A stretch of DNA of 64,000 nucleotides from Euleptes europaea (taxonomy: Eukaryota; Chordata; Lepidosauria; Squamata; Sphaerodactylidae). The position numbers and the translations under genes are program-made. Numbering within the stretch: position 1 is the first letter of the stretch; every line of letters begins with the position of its first letter. This document shows, one piece after another, positions 44,720 to 56,462 of this stretch. The notes under the pieces were generated by a model that saw only the letters and a program-made list of their open reading frames with translations, did not search any database and was not told the DNA's origin. The stretch lies in assembly GCF_029931775.1 (NCBI RefSeq), contig NC_079324.1, forward strand, positions 62,193,268 through 62,257,267. Reading direction: 5' to 3'.

Positions 44720-44950
44720 GGTGTAGTGAATAGAGTGTAGGACTAGGATCTGGGACACCCAGGTTCGAATTCCCACTCATGCCATGGAAGCTTGTTGGGT
44801 GACCTTGGGCCAGTCGCACGCTCTCAGCCGAACTTACCTCACAGGGTCGCAGTGAAGATAAAATGGAGGAGAGGGGAAGGGTGTAAGCCACTTAGGGTTC
44901 CCATTGGGGAGAAATGGGGGGGGGGGTATAAAAGAAGCAAATAAAATAAA
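44720..44950 (+). repeat. CORE-SINE (family E)
   Basis: GAGGTGTAGTGAATAGAGTG head, CCAGGTTCGAATTCCC B box, GGGTGACCTTGGGCCAGTCG core, AATAAAATAAAT tail. Confidence 0.8.
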
Positions 44951-45242
44951 TTGCCCCATCCTCCTTTTGGCTGCTCCGTGTCCCGATCATTCGGCAGTTC
45001 CACTGATCCCTGCAGAGGATGCATCTCCCCAAAACATTGGATTCTCATTATGGCGAGATGGGCCTCCTCATCTCTCCCCCCCACACACACACACACGCAA
45101 GCAAAATTTACTTCTCTGTGAAATGGGCAGCTGGAACCACGGCTGGGCCAGGCCCTGTGTCTTCAGCCTCAATTGTTTCCTACTGTCTCCCCTCCTGCGA
45201 CCTTCAGAACTCCACCTCCGGTCCAAGTCTGCTCTGCCCTTA

Positions 45243-45547
45243 AGAAGAAGAGTTGGTTTTTGTCTGCCAACTTTCTCTACCACTTAAGGAAGAATCAAAC
45301 TGGCTTACAATCACCTTCCCTTCCCCTCCCCACAACAGACACCCTGTGAGGTAGGTGGGGCTGAGAGAGTGTGACTAGCCCAAGGTCACCCAGCTGGCTT
45401 CATGTGTTGGACTGGGGAAACCAACCCCGTTCACCAGATTAGCTTTTGCTGCTCATATGGAGGAGTGGGGAATCAAACCCAGTTCTTCAGATCAGACTCC
45501 ACCGCTCCAAACCACCGTTCTTAACCACTACACCACGCTGGCTCTCT
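45243..45547 (-). repeat. CORE/MIR-like SINE (family B), reverse
   Basis: Full reverse copy, GAAGAAGAGTTGGTTTTT to CACCACGCTGGCTCTC. Confidence 0.9.
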
Positions 45548-45909
45548 CTTAAGTGACCTGCTTACACCTGGCACACCCATCTGCCTGATGGGGCCAACTA
45601 TTCCCCTTCAGATCCCCCCCCCCATGGTGACTTGGCTGTGTTGGCTCGCACCTGTTCCATTTGGATGCTCCTCGGGGCAGGAGCCAGTGGTCTTCTTTGC
45701 TTGCAAATGCTGGTGGTGCTGTGTGGAAACAAGAGTGTTGATGCATTCACAGAGCTCTTCTTCTGCTCCCTCTGCCTCCTGTCTCAGTACAGGAAGAGTT
45801 GGAGGAAGATCGGCCCCGTTTTCTTCCCAGCCCTCCAGAAGACTTTTGAGTCCCCTACCCTACAGGGTAAGCTGGAATGGATGGGAGGTCTCCCCCATCT
45901 TGGGATCTT

Positions 45910-46215
45910 GCCAGCGTGGTATAGTGGTTAAGAGTGGTGGTTTGGAGCAGTAGAGTCTGATCTGGAGAACCGGTTTGATTCCCCACTCCTCCACATGAGC
46001 GGCGGACACTAATCTAGTGAACTGAATTTGTTTCCCCACTTCTCCACATGAAGCCTGCTGGGTGACCTTGGGCTAGTCACAGCTCTCTTAGAGCTCTCTC
46101 AGCCCCACCCACCTCACAGGGTGTCTGTTATGGGGAAGGGAAGGTGATTGTAAACTTGTTTGAATCTTCCTTAACTGGTAGAGAAAGTCGGCACATAAAA
46201 ACCAACTCTTCTTTT
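45910..46215 (+). repeat. CORE/MIR-like SINE (family B)
   Basis: Full copy, GCCAGCGTGGTATAGTGG to ACCAACTCTTCTTTTTT. Confidence 0.9.
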
Positions 46216-46219
46216 TTTC

Positions 46220-47285
46220 CTGATCTTTTGCCACCACATGGGTGGCGCACAGCTGCTGAGTTGTCACTGAGACCCACCAGAGGGCTGTTTCATGTTTCTT
46301 GCGGGGAGGGTGTGTGTGTTTCCGTTCCATACCATCACTGCGTGTGTGTTTTCTAAACAAAATTCTAATTTCATGGGCTCTTTTTGTGGGGGGAGGCGCT
46401 GAGGCTCTGCTGGTGAATTCTCATCTGCTGATTTTGAAGGGCTGCAGCTTTGGAAATGCCTATTATGGTCAGATGGGAGTCAAGGGAACTCTATGTCTCA
46501 AAGGTTTGTTTCTGTAAAATGACCTCATTGGGTTGCAGGTTCAAGGGGGGAGGGGAATAGCCTGCCCTCCCCCCAGAAAACTGCTTTGGGATCTGGAGGA
46601 GTTGCAGGAAGCTCCTCCAGGCAGGGTTTGCTTCAACTGCAAACATTCGAAGCTCCCCGCCTCTTGTTGCAACTTGTGATTTTGCCCAGGAGTTGGTGCT
46701 TTTATTAATCCCGAGTCTTTTTGTTGTTCTTTCAGTGTCCGCCCCAGGGACCAGTCTCTTAGCAGCTGTGGTGTGCGCTAGCCCTGGCACAAGAGACTGT
46801 AATGGGTTGGTCTCCCGGAGTCTACGTTTTATGCCCTGTCTGCTATGCCACACTAACTATGGTGGCAAAATGGAACTGCCATGTACAAAGGCAGCGTATC
46901 TCTGAATATCAGTGTACCCCCCTCTCTCCTCCCCCACCCATGCTGGTCTGCTAGTGGCAGGGTTTTTTTTAACATAGGGGTGCCTGTCAAAATATGTTAT
47001 TTCTTCTGCAGCGGGTTCAGTCCAGTTGTTAACACTTCAGCATTCCATCCCCTCATTTGGCTGAATGTGTGAACTGGGCCCCATTTCCCCCCAAGCGTCT
47101 GTTCCTCCGACAAAATGGTGTAAAGCTCTCGTTTTATTAGTAAACTAGACACTTGGGTGTACACACAGCCCCGTAAACTAAAGGGAGGTATGGTATCCTA
47201 GTTCTGATATCTCTTTTTCCTTTTTAATGGAGTGGGGTTGGTCACTTTAATCTGTTTGGTGCCATTCGTTCCAGAATTGCAGATT
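46220..47285 (+). other. SH2B3: SH2B3 intron 1, no recognised feature
   Basis: About 1 kb with no exon or repeat I can name. Confidence 0.5.
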
Positions 47286-47654
47286 TTACAGAGTGTACCA
47301 GTTAACCAGAGAGTAGGGTCGTGCAAAAAAACAAAATTAGGTAAATTTCGGGTTTATTGCTCCTGATTTTTTTTTTGTAAACCCGGAATAAGCTAAGTAC
47401 CCATACCAGTAAAGGGGTATTTCTGCTTTATTTTTGGCTTTACAGAAAAAAAATTGGGTCCATTATAGTCTATGGGGATTTTTTTTGAAGCTCCTGTGGG
47501 GGCATTTTTGGAGATAGGATCACCAAATTTGCAGCATAGCTGCAAGGGACTCTCCTTAGACGGACACTGAAGTTTGGTGAACTTTGGGACAAAAGCCCAA
47601 TTAGTAGCTGTAGAAGCGGGCGTTTTTTAGTTGGAGGGTATATCCCTCCAGACG

Positions 47655-47907
47655 GGACTGAGTGATTTGATCCCGATGGGAGTCGGTTTCAGGTAGCCAG
47701 CTCAAGGTTGACTCATCCTTCCATCCTTCCGAGGTCGGTAAAAGGAGTACCCAGCTTGCTGGGGGTAAAGGGAAGATGACTGGGGAAGGCACTGGCAAAC
47801 CACCCCGCAAACAAAGTCTGCCTTGGAAACGTTGGGATGTGACATCACCCCATGGGTCAGGAATGACCCGGTGCTTGCACAGGTGACCTTTACTGTTACC
47901 TTTTTAC
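47655..47907 (+). repeat. Sauria-type SINE (family C), head truncated
   Basis: GATGGGAGTCGGTTTCAGG, CCATCCTTCCGAGGTCGG, AAACCACCCCGCAAAC, ending GACCTTTACTGTTACC. Confidence 0.85.
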
Positions 47908-47991
47908 CTCCAAAGGTAACAAAACCAGTAAAATATAGAAAAATTGAGGAAAACATAGAGCTGTGCATCTGAGCAAAGGCAAATATCTATT

Positions 47992-48290
47992 CGGTGTGGT
48001 GATTAAGAGCTGTGGTTTGGAGCGGTGGACTCTGATCTGGAGAACCGGGTTTGATTCCCCACTCCTCCACATGAGCGGCGGAGGCTAATCTGGTGAGCTG
48101 GGTGGGTTTCCTCACTCCTACACCTGTAGCCAGCTGGGTGATCTTGGGCTAGTCACACTCTCTGAGGCCCACCTACCTCACAGGGTGTCTGTTGTGGGGA
48201 GGGGAAAGGAAGGTGACTGTAAGCCAGTTTGATTCTGCCTTAAGTGGCAGAGAAAGTCGGCATATAAAAACCAACTCTTCTTCTTCTATT
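47992..48290 (+). repeat. CORE/MIR-like SINE (family B)
   Basis: CGGTGTGGTGATTAAGAGCT to CCAACTCTTCTTCTTCT. CTATTCGG-like sequence lies on both sides. Confidence 0.88.
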
Positions 48291-48415
48291 TGGATTTTTC
48301 GGGAATCAGCTCCAGGCAGATTCCTAGGTTTTGGCATTCAGTCAACCCAAAACCCGAATATTGCTGAAACGGCTAATTTCAGGCTTATATTCGGTTGGGT
48401 ATATTGATAATGCGC

Positions 48416-48650
48416 CCTGACCTGGATGGCACAGGCTAGCCTGATCTCATCAGATCTCAGAAACTAAGCAGGGTCGGCCCTGGTTAGTATTTGGATGGGA
48501 GACCACCAAGGAATACCAGGGTTGCTGTGCAGAGGAAGGCACTGGCAAACCACCTCTTTTAGTCTCTTGCCATGTAACCCCCCCCCCCAAAAAAAAGGGG
48601 TCACCAAAAGTCGGCTGCGATTTGGCGGCACTTTACACACACACACATAT
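48416..48650 (+). repeat. 5S-derived SINE (family D), full length with Bov-B-like tail
   Basis: Head: CTCATCAGATCTCAGAAACT and GGTTAGTATTTGGATGGGAG (5S A box and C box region). Tail: AAAGTCGGCTGCGATTTGGC and GGCACTTTACACACACACAC, the same end as Bov-B. Confidence 0.9.
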
Positions 48651-48659
48651 CGATCTGTA

Positions 48660-49910
48660 CACCCTACCAGAGAAGTTCATTGATCATATGGTGGGGGGAC
48701 TACTTTTAAGCTTCAAATTATACCTTTCCTTGAGCAAAGGATGTGAAGCTTGTAGGAGGGATATTCTGTGGCCAGACCAGATGCAACCCTAAATAGTGCT
48801 TAGTTGGACTTGTGGTTTCTCTGATGAATATCCGAAACATCCAGGGAAACCCAGCACTAGCTTGCTGAACGGAGCGCTGCCTCTGGAGGCAAAGGACTCT
48901 GCATTTGTGAACCCACTTCAGGCCTCTCGTTTCTGATCTTCATTTACAGCTAATCCGTAAGTGTCTTTTAGGTACATGGAAGTAACCCTTAATTAACTGT
49001 GGTCAATGGTTATGCCTGCCCTAGATTTGAGGTTCGACCCACATTTGGAGGGTTTCAGCTGCTGCTTTGGTCAAGTGACAAGCCAGGCAGGTAGTTTGGC
49101 TGCCAGAACAAACTGGGCAGTTTGTTTAGCAGATCACCCGAGAGGGCCAGAATCTTGCCTACTCTCCAGTGATTCAAAAATGTTGTATTTGCGAGCAATG
49201 AGAAATGACGTTTAAAAAAACATCTGGTGTTTAGGCAAAACTCTTCTTTCAGATTCGCCAGAAGGTGCATCCTCTCTCCCTCCCTCCCTCTCCCCCCTCC
49301 CTCCATTTGGGAGAGCCAGGCAGCTCAACAGACAATCCCCAAATTAACAGCATTTGTTATTATTATTTACAACATTTGTATCCTGCCTTTCAGCCCTTGG
49401 AAGGGCCACCAAGGTGGCTAACAATTTGTAACTTACATAATAAAATGCATTATAAAACCATTAAAATAACCCTCACTCCCATACATACCTCACTGACAAC
49501 TTTTTAAAGTTTTTTAAGTTTTTTAAAAAAGTTTTTTAAAAAGTGTTAAAATATATATAAAACATAAAAACATTGGTTAGGCAGGAGGGATCATTGAGGG
49601 GAATGCCAAACAAAATAAAACAGTCTTCACTTGTTGGCAGAAGGCGGCAGCAGAAGTGGACAGAGGAATCTTCCTGGGGAGAGACTTCCAGAGGTTTGGT
49701 GCCATGACCAAGAAGGCCCCCTCCCAGCTTGCCCACCTGCTTGATCTCAGAAGGCGGGGGCACCTGAAGCAGGGCTTCTGAATATGACCGTGGTGGTCGG
49801 GCTGGCCCATGTTTTTGAAAATGTCTTCTGGGGACCTGGTGGGCAGGTGCCTCTGAAGCCTTCTGCAGAGAAGACGGGACTCTATGGCAGGTTGTTCTGT
49901 TTCAGTTCTA
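48660..49910 (+). other. SH2B3: SH2B3 intron 1, mostly unassigned
   Basis: Includes an AT-rich unassigned retroposon-like stretch at 49350-49810 (TTGTATCCTGCCTTTCAGCC, then TTTTAAA repeats). No exon seen. Confidence 0.5.
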
Positions 49911-49917
49911 TCCTCGA

Positions 49918-50066
49918 CAGGATCAGAGGAGCGTGCCTGTTATTTTAGGTGCTTTGGAACAATGCTGCTGCGGTCGTCTTGTTTGTGGGCACCTGGTTGG
50001 CCACTGTGGGAACAGACTGCTGGACTTGCTGGACCTTGGTCTGATCCACAGGGCCTTTCTTATGTT
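49918..50066 (+). mobile_element. CR1 LINE 3'UTR fragment
   Basis: GAGCGTGCCTGTTATTTTAG to GGGCCTTTCTTATGTTC. Confidence 0.85.
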
Positions 50067-50069
50067 CCC

Positions 50070-51760
50070 CTGTCACGTGCAGACATGAGGCAGGTCTAAT
50101 GCATTCATGGCATAGACTAAGGGCTCTGCACCCAGAATCCTCTGCCAGCCACACGCAGGGGCTCTCTGGCAGGTGAGGGTTCCTTTGAGGCCTCGGATTT
50201 GAGAAATGTGGTGCCGAGATGGGAAACTTTAGCACATGCCTACCTTGGGTCTAGTTCTCCTTTGCTTTGCTTTGTTTTTTATCCCAAATTTGCCCTCCCT
50301 CTCTCTCTGGCTTTTTTCTTTCCTGTCTCCCCCCTCCCCAGATCGACGTGGTGCAGCCCACCTTGAATCAGCTGTGGGCCACGCCCCTCCAGCCACAGAG
50401 CAGCATGCTCCCAAATATATAGGATGTGTGCAGCTGTGTTGTGCTCTCTGGCACCCTCTATGCACAAGGGGAGAAGAGTTTGAGCACGCCTGGAAGGAGC
50501 CCTTGGCTATTCTCCACCAACTGCGTAGTTCTGCCTCCGTCTCAGTAACTCTTAAACATACCCACTCAGCATTTAAAACGGAGGAGGTGGAGGGAGTGGA
50601 CTTCCTTCTGTATTGTTAGCTAGAAAAAAGACATTGTGTAGCTGTTGTTGTTTTTTTAAACAGGGTGGGAGAAAGAACTCTTCCAAGTGGTTTTGTTTTG
50701 GAGCCCGTGGCTGCAATTGGTGGGCACCAGGGCCAGAGTTTCCTCTGTGCGGCTGGGAATGTGAACTTGTGAGCGGATCGCTTTTTTGCTTCTGAGGGGG
50801 GCCTCCCCGGGTGGGGTTGGCTACCTGGTTTTGCCAATGCCTCTGTCTGCAGATGCCGGTCTCTTCTCTGAAAGGTATCGTACATCTTGTGCTAACCGTA
50901 TCTGTTTCCTTTCTCTCTCTCTGACTAAGGGGAACCTTTTCTGAAAACAGACTCTCTGTTGTGTAACTTTTATGTCAGAGCTTCTCTTCACTTTTGCTGA
51001 TACAGCGGATCTAGCTATCTTGATGGCTGTACCGTTTTTAGATATGTGCGTGAGTGTGCCCTCATGCGCATGACATATGCATGTTATAACAGCCATGTCC
51101 TCAAAGAAGAAGGCTTTGTGTTAGTGTGCAGTTCCAGGTATTGCACATGTCTTTGTATTCTGAGAAGTCAAGTCAAATATAAGCAAGGGCGAAAGGAAGC
51201 CGGTGCGAGCCGGTACCGAATACCACGTAGATGGTGGCCGAGGGGGTACCTTCCATCTTCTGCTTTAGAGAGACGGCACCACTAAGCAATTTAAGTTGCA
51301 TACTTTGGCACCTGGAGGGGAGTCCTCACTTTTGAGGGCGAAGTGGTTGGGAAGGGGGTGTGCTGCTTGGGGTGGTACACTGTTGGTAGTTGGGCACCCG
51401 CTACACGCACCAGTTTTCTGACGGCCCAGGCTGCAGGGGAACGGTGCGTGGAAGGAAGCGAGGGTGCTGAGTCATCCGCAGGCTGGTTGCACCGATAGGC
51501 CTAGGAGGAAGGGGCCCACTTGGGGGCAAACGCCTGCGACAGCCACAGTGAAGCACGTTCGTGCGCTTCCTTGAGAGAGCCTCAGCCTGGTGATGTTTTC
51601 ACGGGCGTTTCGGTTCCACTTAGTTCCAGATGCCACCTGCTCTTTGGAGGGCAGTGGCTGCCTCAAGAGAAATTGGGAAATGCCTTCTGGCCCCACCTCT
51701 CTTGTCTGATGTTCGCACCCCCCAGCATTTCTACACTCCTCACCACTGATAGCGTGCAAA
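50070..51760 (+). other. SH2B3: SH2B3 intron 1, no recognised feature
   Basis: No repeat or exon I can name; the frames present show no family resemblance. Confidence 0.5.
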
Positions 51761-51767
51761 CTTTGAA

Positions 51768-51970
51768 CACATGAAGCTGCCTTCTGCCAAATCAGCCCAT
51801 CAAGTTCAGTATTGTCTACTCAGTCTGGCAGCAGCTCTCCAGGGTCTCCGGCAGAGAGAGGTCTTTCACATCTCTTACTGCCTGATCCTTTTAACTGGAG
51901 ATGCTAGGGATTGGGCCACAGTAGGGCTCTACCACTGGTAGGGCTCTACCACTGACCCACAGTGGTTCTT
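51768..51970 (-). repeat. tRNA-Ala-like SINE (family A), reverse, degraded head
   Basis: CACATGAAGCTGCCTTCTGC to a head with a short internal repeat of TAGGGCTCTACCACTG. Confidence 0.85.
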
Positions 51971-52102
51971 TGTCCTTGCCAGGATCCTACTCAGCCCTTC
52001 TGCTTCTTCTTGATTCTCACAGTGGTTGCCTTTCCTAACCTCTCCACTTATTTCGGCCATCAAGTCCCTACTTTTCATCTTGTTACACCTGCTGCCCTGC
52101 AG

Positions 52103-52585
52103 TTAGAATCATAGAGTTGGAAGGGACCACCAGGGTCATCTAGTCCAACCCCCTGCACAATGCAGGAAATTCACAACTACCTCCCCCCCACACCCACAGT
52201 GACCCCTATGCCATGCCTAGAAGATGGCCAAGATGCTCTCCCTCTCATCATCTGCCTAAGGTCATCAGCATTGCTGACTGATGGCCCCCTAGCCACTGCT
52301 TCAAAACCTCCAGGGAAGGAGAGCTGACCACCTCCCGAGGAAGCCTGTTCCACTGAAGAACCGCTCTAACTGTTAGAAAATTCTTCCTAATGTCTAGACA
52401 GAAACTCTTTTGATTTAATTTCAACCAGTTGGTTCTGGTCCGACCTTCTGGGGCAACAGAAAACAACTCGGCACCCTCCTCTATATGACAGCCCTTCAAG
52501 TACTTGAAGATGGTAATCATATCCCCTCTCAGTCTTCTCCTCTGCAGGCTAAACATGCCCTGCTTCTTGAGCTCAGTTCTCACTC
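52103..52585 (-). mobile_element. CR1 LINE 3' end, reverse (ATTCTATG-tail family)
   Basis: The - strand frame reads LKKQGMFSLQRRRLRGDMIT, IFKYLKGCHIEEGAELFSVA and AVLQWNRLPREVVSSPSLEV LKQ, the CR1 ORF2 C-terminus, followed by the 3'UTR. Confidence 0.92.
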
Positions 52586-53100
52586 AACATCCCAGCCTTC
52601 TTCTCAATAGCACGTAACTCTTCCCCTCTCAGATTCCCATGCTGAGATTTTCTCTCGGGCAGTTCCGCCAATCACGTTCTCCCCAGAAGCTGCAGTGGTT
52701 GCCCTCATTTTATGACTGACCCTTCCCCATCTAAAGCTGTACTGTTTGTGGAGGTTCCGTGGCACTTTGGAATAAGGAGAAGGTTTTTTGGGCATACAGT
52801 AGCCATTTTTAAAAAATGTGTATGTGTACTTTCTGAGGCAGCATCAGGCATGTGAACAGAATACTCTCCCAGCATGAAGGCCTGTCCCATCTGTGCTGTG
52901 GCTTGCTTTTCCATGAGCTCTGGCCACTCTTAGGAGACCGATTTTGTTTCTCTAGTTTCAAGCGTGATAGTGCTTTTTGTTTTTGCAGTTTTCAAACTTT
53001 TCTAGAAATCAGCACATTTGGGGCTACAGGTATACAGGTGAACCGAGCATCAGCTTTCGTTCCCTTGTGGAAATGCCTTAACAATTCTCTTGCCATCCAT

Positions 53101-53400
53101 AGAAGAAGAGTTGGTTTTTATATGCCAGCTTTCTCTACCACTTAAGTCAGAATCAAACCGGCTTACAATCACCTTCCCTTCTCCTCCCCACAGCAGACAC
53201 CTTGTGGGGTAGGTGGGGCTGAGAGTGTGTGACTAGCCCAAGGTCACCCAGGTGGCTTCATGTGTAGGCATGGGGAAACAAATCAAGTTCATCAGATTAG
53301 CCTCCGCCGCTCATGTGTAGGAGTGGGGAATCAAACCCGGTTCTCCAGTTCAGAGTCCACCACTCCAAACCACTGCTCTTAACCACGACACCACACTGGA
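53101..53400 (-). repeat. CORE/MIR-like SINE (family B), reverse
   Basis: Full reverse copy, AGAAGAAGAGTTGGTTTTTA to GACACCACACTGG. Confidence 0.9.
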
Positions 53401-53948
53401 TAGATAGAAAACTGTTATGCATGTAGCCCCCAAAGCTCTGTGCTGAGTGAGTAAACCTGTGTGAATGTGGGGGGCGTGTATGTGCATTATGTAATTATTT
53501 GTAGAGCCACCGAGACCCCTTATTTTAGCAAGTACTCCTACAGAGGTGCTCCTTCACGTTGGTCTTTTAATATCAGCTTTAAGAAGGAAGTCTCTCGCGT
53601 GTTTCCAAAGCGAGAGGCAGAACCACCCTCCGTTGCACAAGCAACGAACCTGCTTCCTGTCTCAGCTGCATGCAGAGTGACGATAAAATGTTTTGCAGAA
53701 GGAAAAGGGTTTGGAAGCAAACTGCCGGCCCCGGGACCAGAGGTTGCAACGTCGGGGAGGAAAGCCAACCGTTTGCTTCCTTGCCTGGGTTTTAATGTAC
53801 AATTTGTCATCAGATTTTGGGAGAGGCTTGTCTTCCTTTGGTCTATCAGGCTTGCAAATATTTGTGATTTATTTTGGGTGGGGGAGAAAGCATGATAAAA
53901 TTCTTGAAGGGGGTCCCACCACCCTGATAAATATGCTCAGCGGTGGTA

Positions 53949-54172
53949 GGGGAGGGGCTGTGGCTCAGTGGTAGGGCATCTGCTTGGCATGCAGAGGGTC
54001 CCAGGTTCAATCCCCGGTATCTCCAGTTAAAAAGGGACTAGGCAAGTAGGTGATGTGAAAGACCTCTGCCTGAGACCCTGGAGAGCCGCTGCTGGTCAGA
54101 GTAGACAGTACTGACTTTGATGGACCAAGGGTCTGATTCAGTATAAGGCAGCTTCATGTGTTCATGTATTCT
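53949..54172 (+). repeat. tRNA-Ala-like SINE (family A)
   Basis: Full copy, GGGGAGGGGCTGTGGCTC to GGCAGCTTCATGTGTTCATG. Confidence 0.92.
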
Positions 54173-54789
54173 TGCAGTGGGCTTCATAGCCAAGAATACT
54201 AGGGAGGGCACATAGATATAATGGATTCTGCTGCAGGTTGGAATCTGTCAGTTACTTTAAAAGCGGGGAGTCGGGGCAAAGCCCTGCCTGGAAGGCATGC
54301 AGGGATACTGCATTGGGGAGGGGGTGTTAAACCCTCCGCCCCCCCCCCCCCCACACACACAGGCATACACAGAGTTTATTCCTCAAAATGCTTTGTGGCT
54401 GACTAATGTTCTGCAAACATGGGCCTCCCTCCACAACTTTGTACAAGCTTAGAGTCTTGGTGGGGTAACCTGTGGAAGGAGAATGATGACATACCTCAAC
54501 TTTTAATCCGGGACATAGGTTGGGAAGGCAGTGATCTGGTTCTTCCTGGTGTTTTGAAAGGTGAATAGCAGCCATGTGAGGCCCTGATTCAGTTGTAGCC
54601 TTTTCTCCCCTGCCTGGTTTTCCTGCTTGGAACTGACATCCCTTCCTGTGCTGCTGTTAGTACAGAGACGGGTAGTGTGTTTGTGTGTGTGTGTGTGTTA
54701 GTGTTAATAACAGTCTCAGGCTTGAGTGGAGGTGGGGATTTCAATTGGTTAAGCAGTGTGTAAGTGAAAGAATTCAACCACTTCTCAGG

Positions 54790-55425
54790 CACTGGTACAT
54801 TAGAACATAAGAAAGGCCCTGCTGGATCAGACCAAAGTCCATCAAGTCCAGCAGTCTGTTCACATAGTGGCCAACCAGGGGCCTCTAGGAAGCCCACAAA
54901 CAAGACGACTGCAGCAGCATTCTCCTGCCTGTGTTCCACAGCACCTAAGATAACAGGCATGCTCCTCCGATACTAGAGAGAATAGGTATGCATCATGACT
55001 AGCATCCATTTTGGCTAGTAGCCATGGATAGTCCTATACTCCATGAATATGGTCCACTCCCCTCTTAAAGACTTCCAAGTTGGCAGCCATCACCACATCC
55101 TGGGGCAGGGAGTTCCACAATTCAACTATGCGTTGTGTGAAGGAATACTTCCTTTTATCTGTTTTGAATCTGTCACCCTCCAGTTTCAGCAGATGACCCC
55201 ACATTCTGGCATTATGAGAGAGGGAGAAAAGCTTCTCCCTGTCCACTCTCTCCATACCATGCATAATTTTATAGACCTCTATCATGTCTCCTCTTAGCCA
55301 CCTTCTTTCCAAGCTAAACAGCCCTAAGCGTTTTAACCGCTCTTCATAGGGCAGTTGCTCTAGCCCCCTGGTCATTTTGGTTGCTGTTTTCTGCACCTTC
55401 CCAAGCTCTGCAATATCCTTTCTTA
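54790..55425 (-). mobile_element. CR1 LINE 3' end, reverse
   Basis: The - strand frame reads GLEQLPYEERLKRLGLFSLE, then WLRGDMIEVYKIMHGMERVD and IVELWNSLPQDVVMAANLEV. It ends about 155 bp before the SH2B3 coding exon. Confidence 0.92.
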
Positions 55426-55582
55426 GGTGTGGTTCCCGTCGAGTAGGCCCTCGTGATCAGAACCCACAATGCAATGTTGGTCCCTCCTGAGAAACTGTGT
55501 GGCTTAGCCCAGCTGTTGTGGCTGCCCACCTTTCCCCAGCGGGCCCTTCCGATGCCACATCTCCTCCCACTTTGTTTTGCAG

Positions 55583-56350
55583 AGTCCCTGAACGTTTCCA
55601 GTCCCTGCCATGAATGGACACATCGTCCCGCCAGGCGAGCCCCCTCCCCCAGGCGGCTGGAATGAGTTCTGCGAGCGGCATGCCATCACCACCGCCAAGG
55701 AGCTGGCCTGGAAGTACCTCCTCTTCATCGACGAGAACCCCCAGCATGAAGTCCTGGCGGCCGAGAACTTTTCCCTGCAGTTCGCCGATCTCTTCCAGCA
55801 GTACTTCCGACATGAGGTGAAGGAGACTTCCACCATGAGCCAGTTCCGCGTCCTGCCCTTCAGCGGGGTGCGGGACTACCGGGAGACAGGCCGCGGGCAC
55901 ACCAACGGCTCCTTGGGGACGGACGTGACTAAGGCTGAAGTAGGGTTGGCCGACCCTGCTGACCGAGTGACCGAGGCCTGCCCTGCCAGCCTGCCTAAAT
56001 CTGAGGAGCCCACGGGGACTTCGTCAGCCATGAGGAAACACTTTTCCCTTGACCGGCTGAGAAGGAGCTTGCGGAACTTTTTCCGTAGGAGGCCCTCGGA
56101 GCCCGTCCCTGTGGAAGGAGAGACGGCGGACTCCATTTTGAAGCCGGGCCTGGCCTGGAAGATCCTCCCCTGGGCCCTCTCGCGAGATTCGGCGCTCGAA
56201 GTGCGGAAGGAGGGTAACTTAAAGTACTGGATGGTGACGGAGGCTACCCTGGACTGTGGGATGCACTGGCAAAGATGTCGGCTGGTGCTGCGGAAAGCGG
56301 GCTCTTCGGGCAGTGAAGACGACGTCTTGGAACTGTTTGATCCCCCCAAG
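55583..56350 (+). CDS. SH2B3: SH2B3 (LNK) first main coding exon, N-terminal dimerisation domain
   Basis: SH2B3 is a cytoplasmic adaptor that restrains JAK2, KIT and MPL signalling in blood and endothelial cells. Exon coordinates are given; coding begins at ATG 55610, 27 nt after acceptor TTGTTTTGCAG. The first 247 residues are MNGHIVPPGEPPPPGGWNEF, then CERHAITTAKELAWKYLLFI and FSLQFADLFQQYFRHEV. The Phe-rich helices at about residues 16-70 match the SH2B phenylalanine-zipper dimerisation domain. GVRDYRETGRG follows, and later HFSLDRLRRSLRNFFRRRPS, a basic stretch also seen in mammalian LNK. The exon ends VLELFDPPK in phase 0 before donor GTAAGC, the usual junction before the PH-domain exons, which lie outside the window. 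Residues between about 90 and 135 diverge from mammals, as expected for a linker. Confidence 0.95.
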
Positions 56351-56462
56351 GTAAGCGAGGGCGGCGGAGGCGGCCGGGGGAGCCTCCCTCCTGGCTCGAG
56401 AATTGTTTGTGTGTTTGTGTTCAGCCTGTTGCTGTCATATGAAGTGGGATTCAAAAGAATTA

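Larger units (their letters stand above)
47290..48400. repeat. Unclassified AT-rich repeat, split by two SINEs
   Basis: Left part 47290-47650 (AAATTTCGGGTTTATTGC, GTCCATTATAGTCTATGGGG, GATCACCAAATTTGCAGC). The right part near 48290-48400 has CCAAAACCCGAATATTGC, loosely matching the left motif in reverse. A Sauria SINE and a family B SINE lie inside. Confidence 0.45.

Noticed and set aside
45790-45870. Possible SH2B3 alternative exon between a CAG and a GGTAAGC
   Set aside because: The splice motifs are plausible, but the peptide resembles nothing and no reading-frame support was found.
48420-48560. Possible functional 5S rRNA gene
   Set aside because: Only the promoter-side part matches 5S. 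It is followed by a SINE body and a Bov-B-type tail, and similar copies are scattered in the window.
55614-56460. Opposite-strand frames across the SH2B3 exon
   Set aside because: They are shadows of the GC-rich coding exon and resemble no family.
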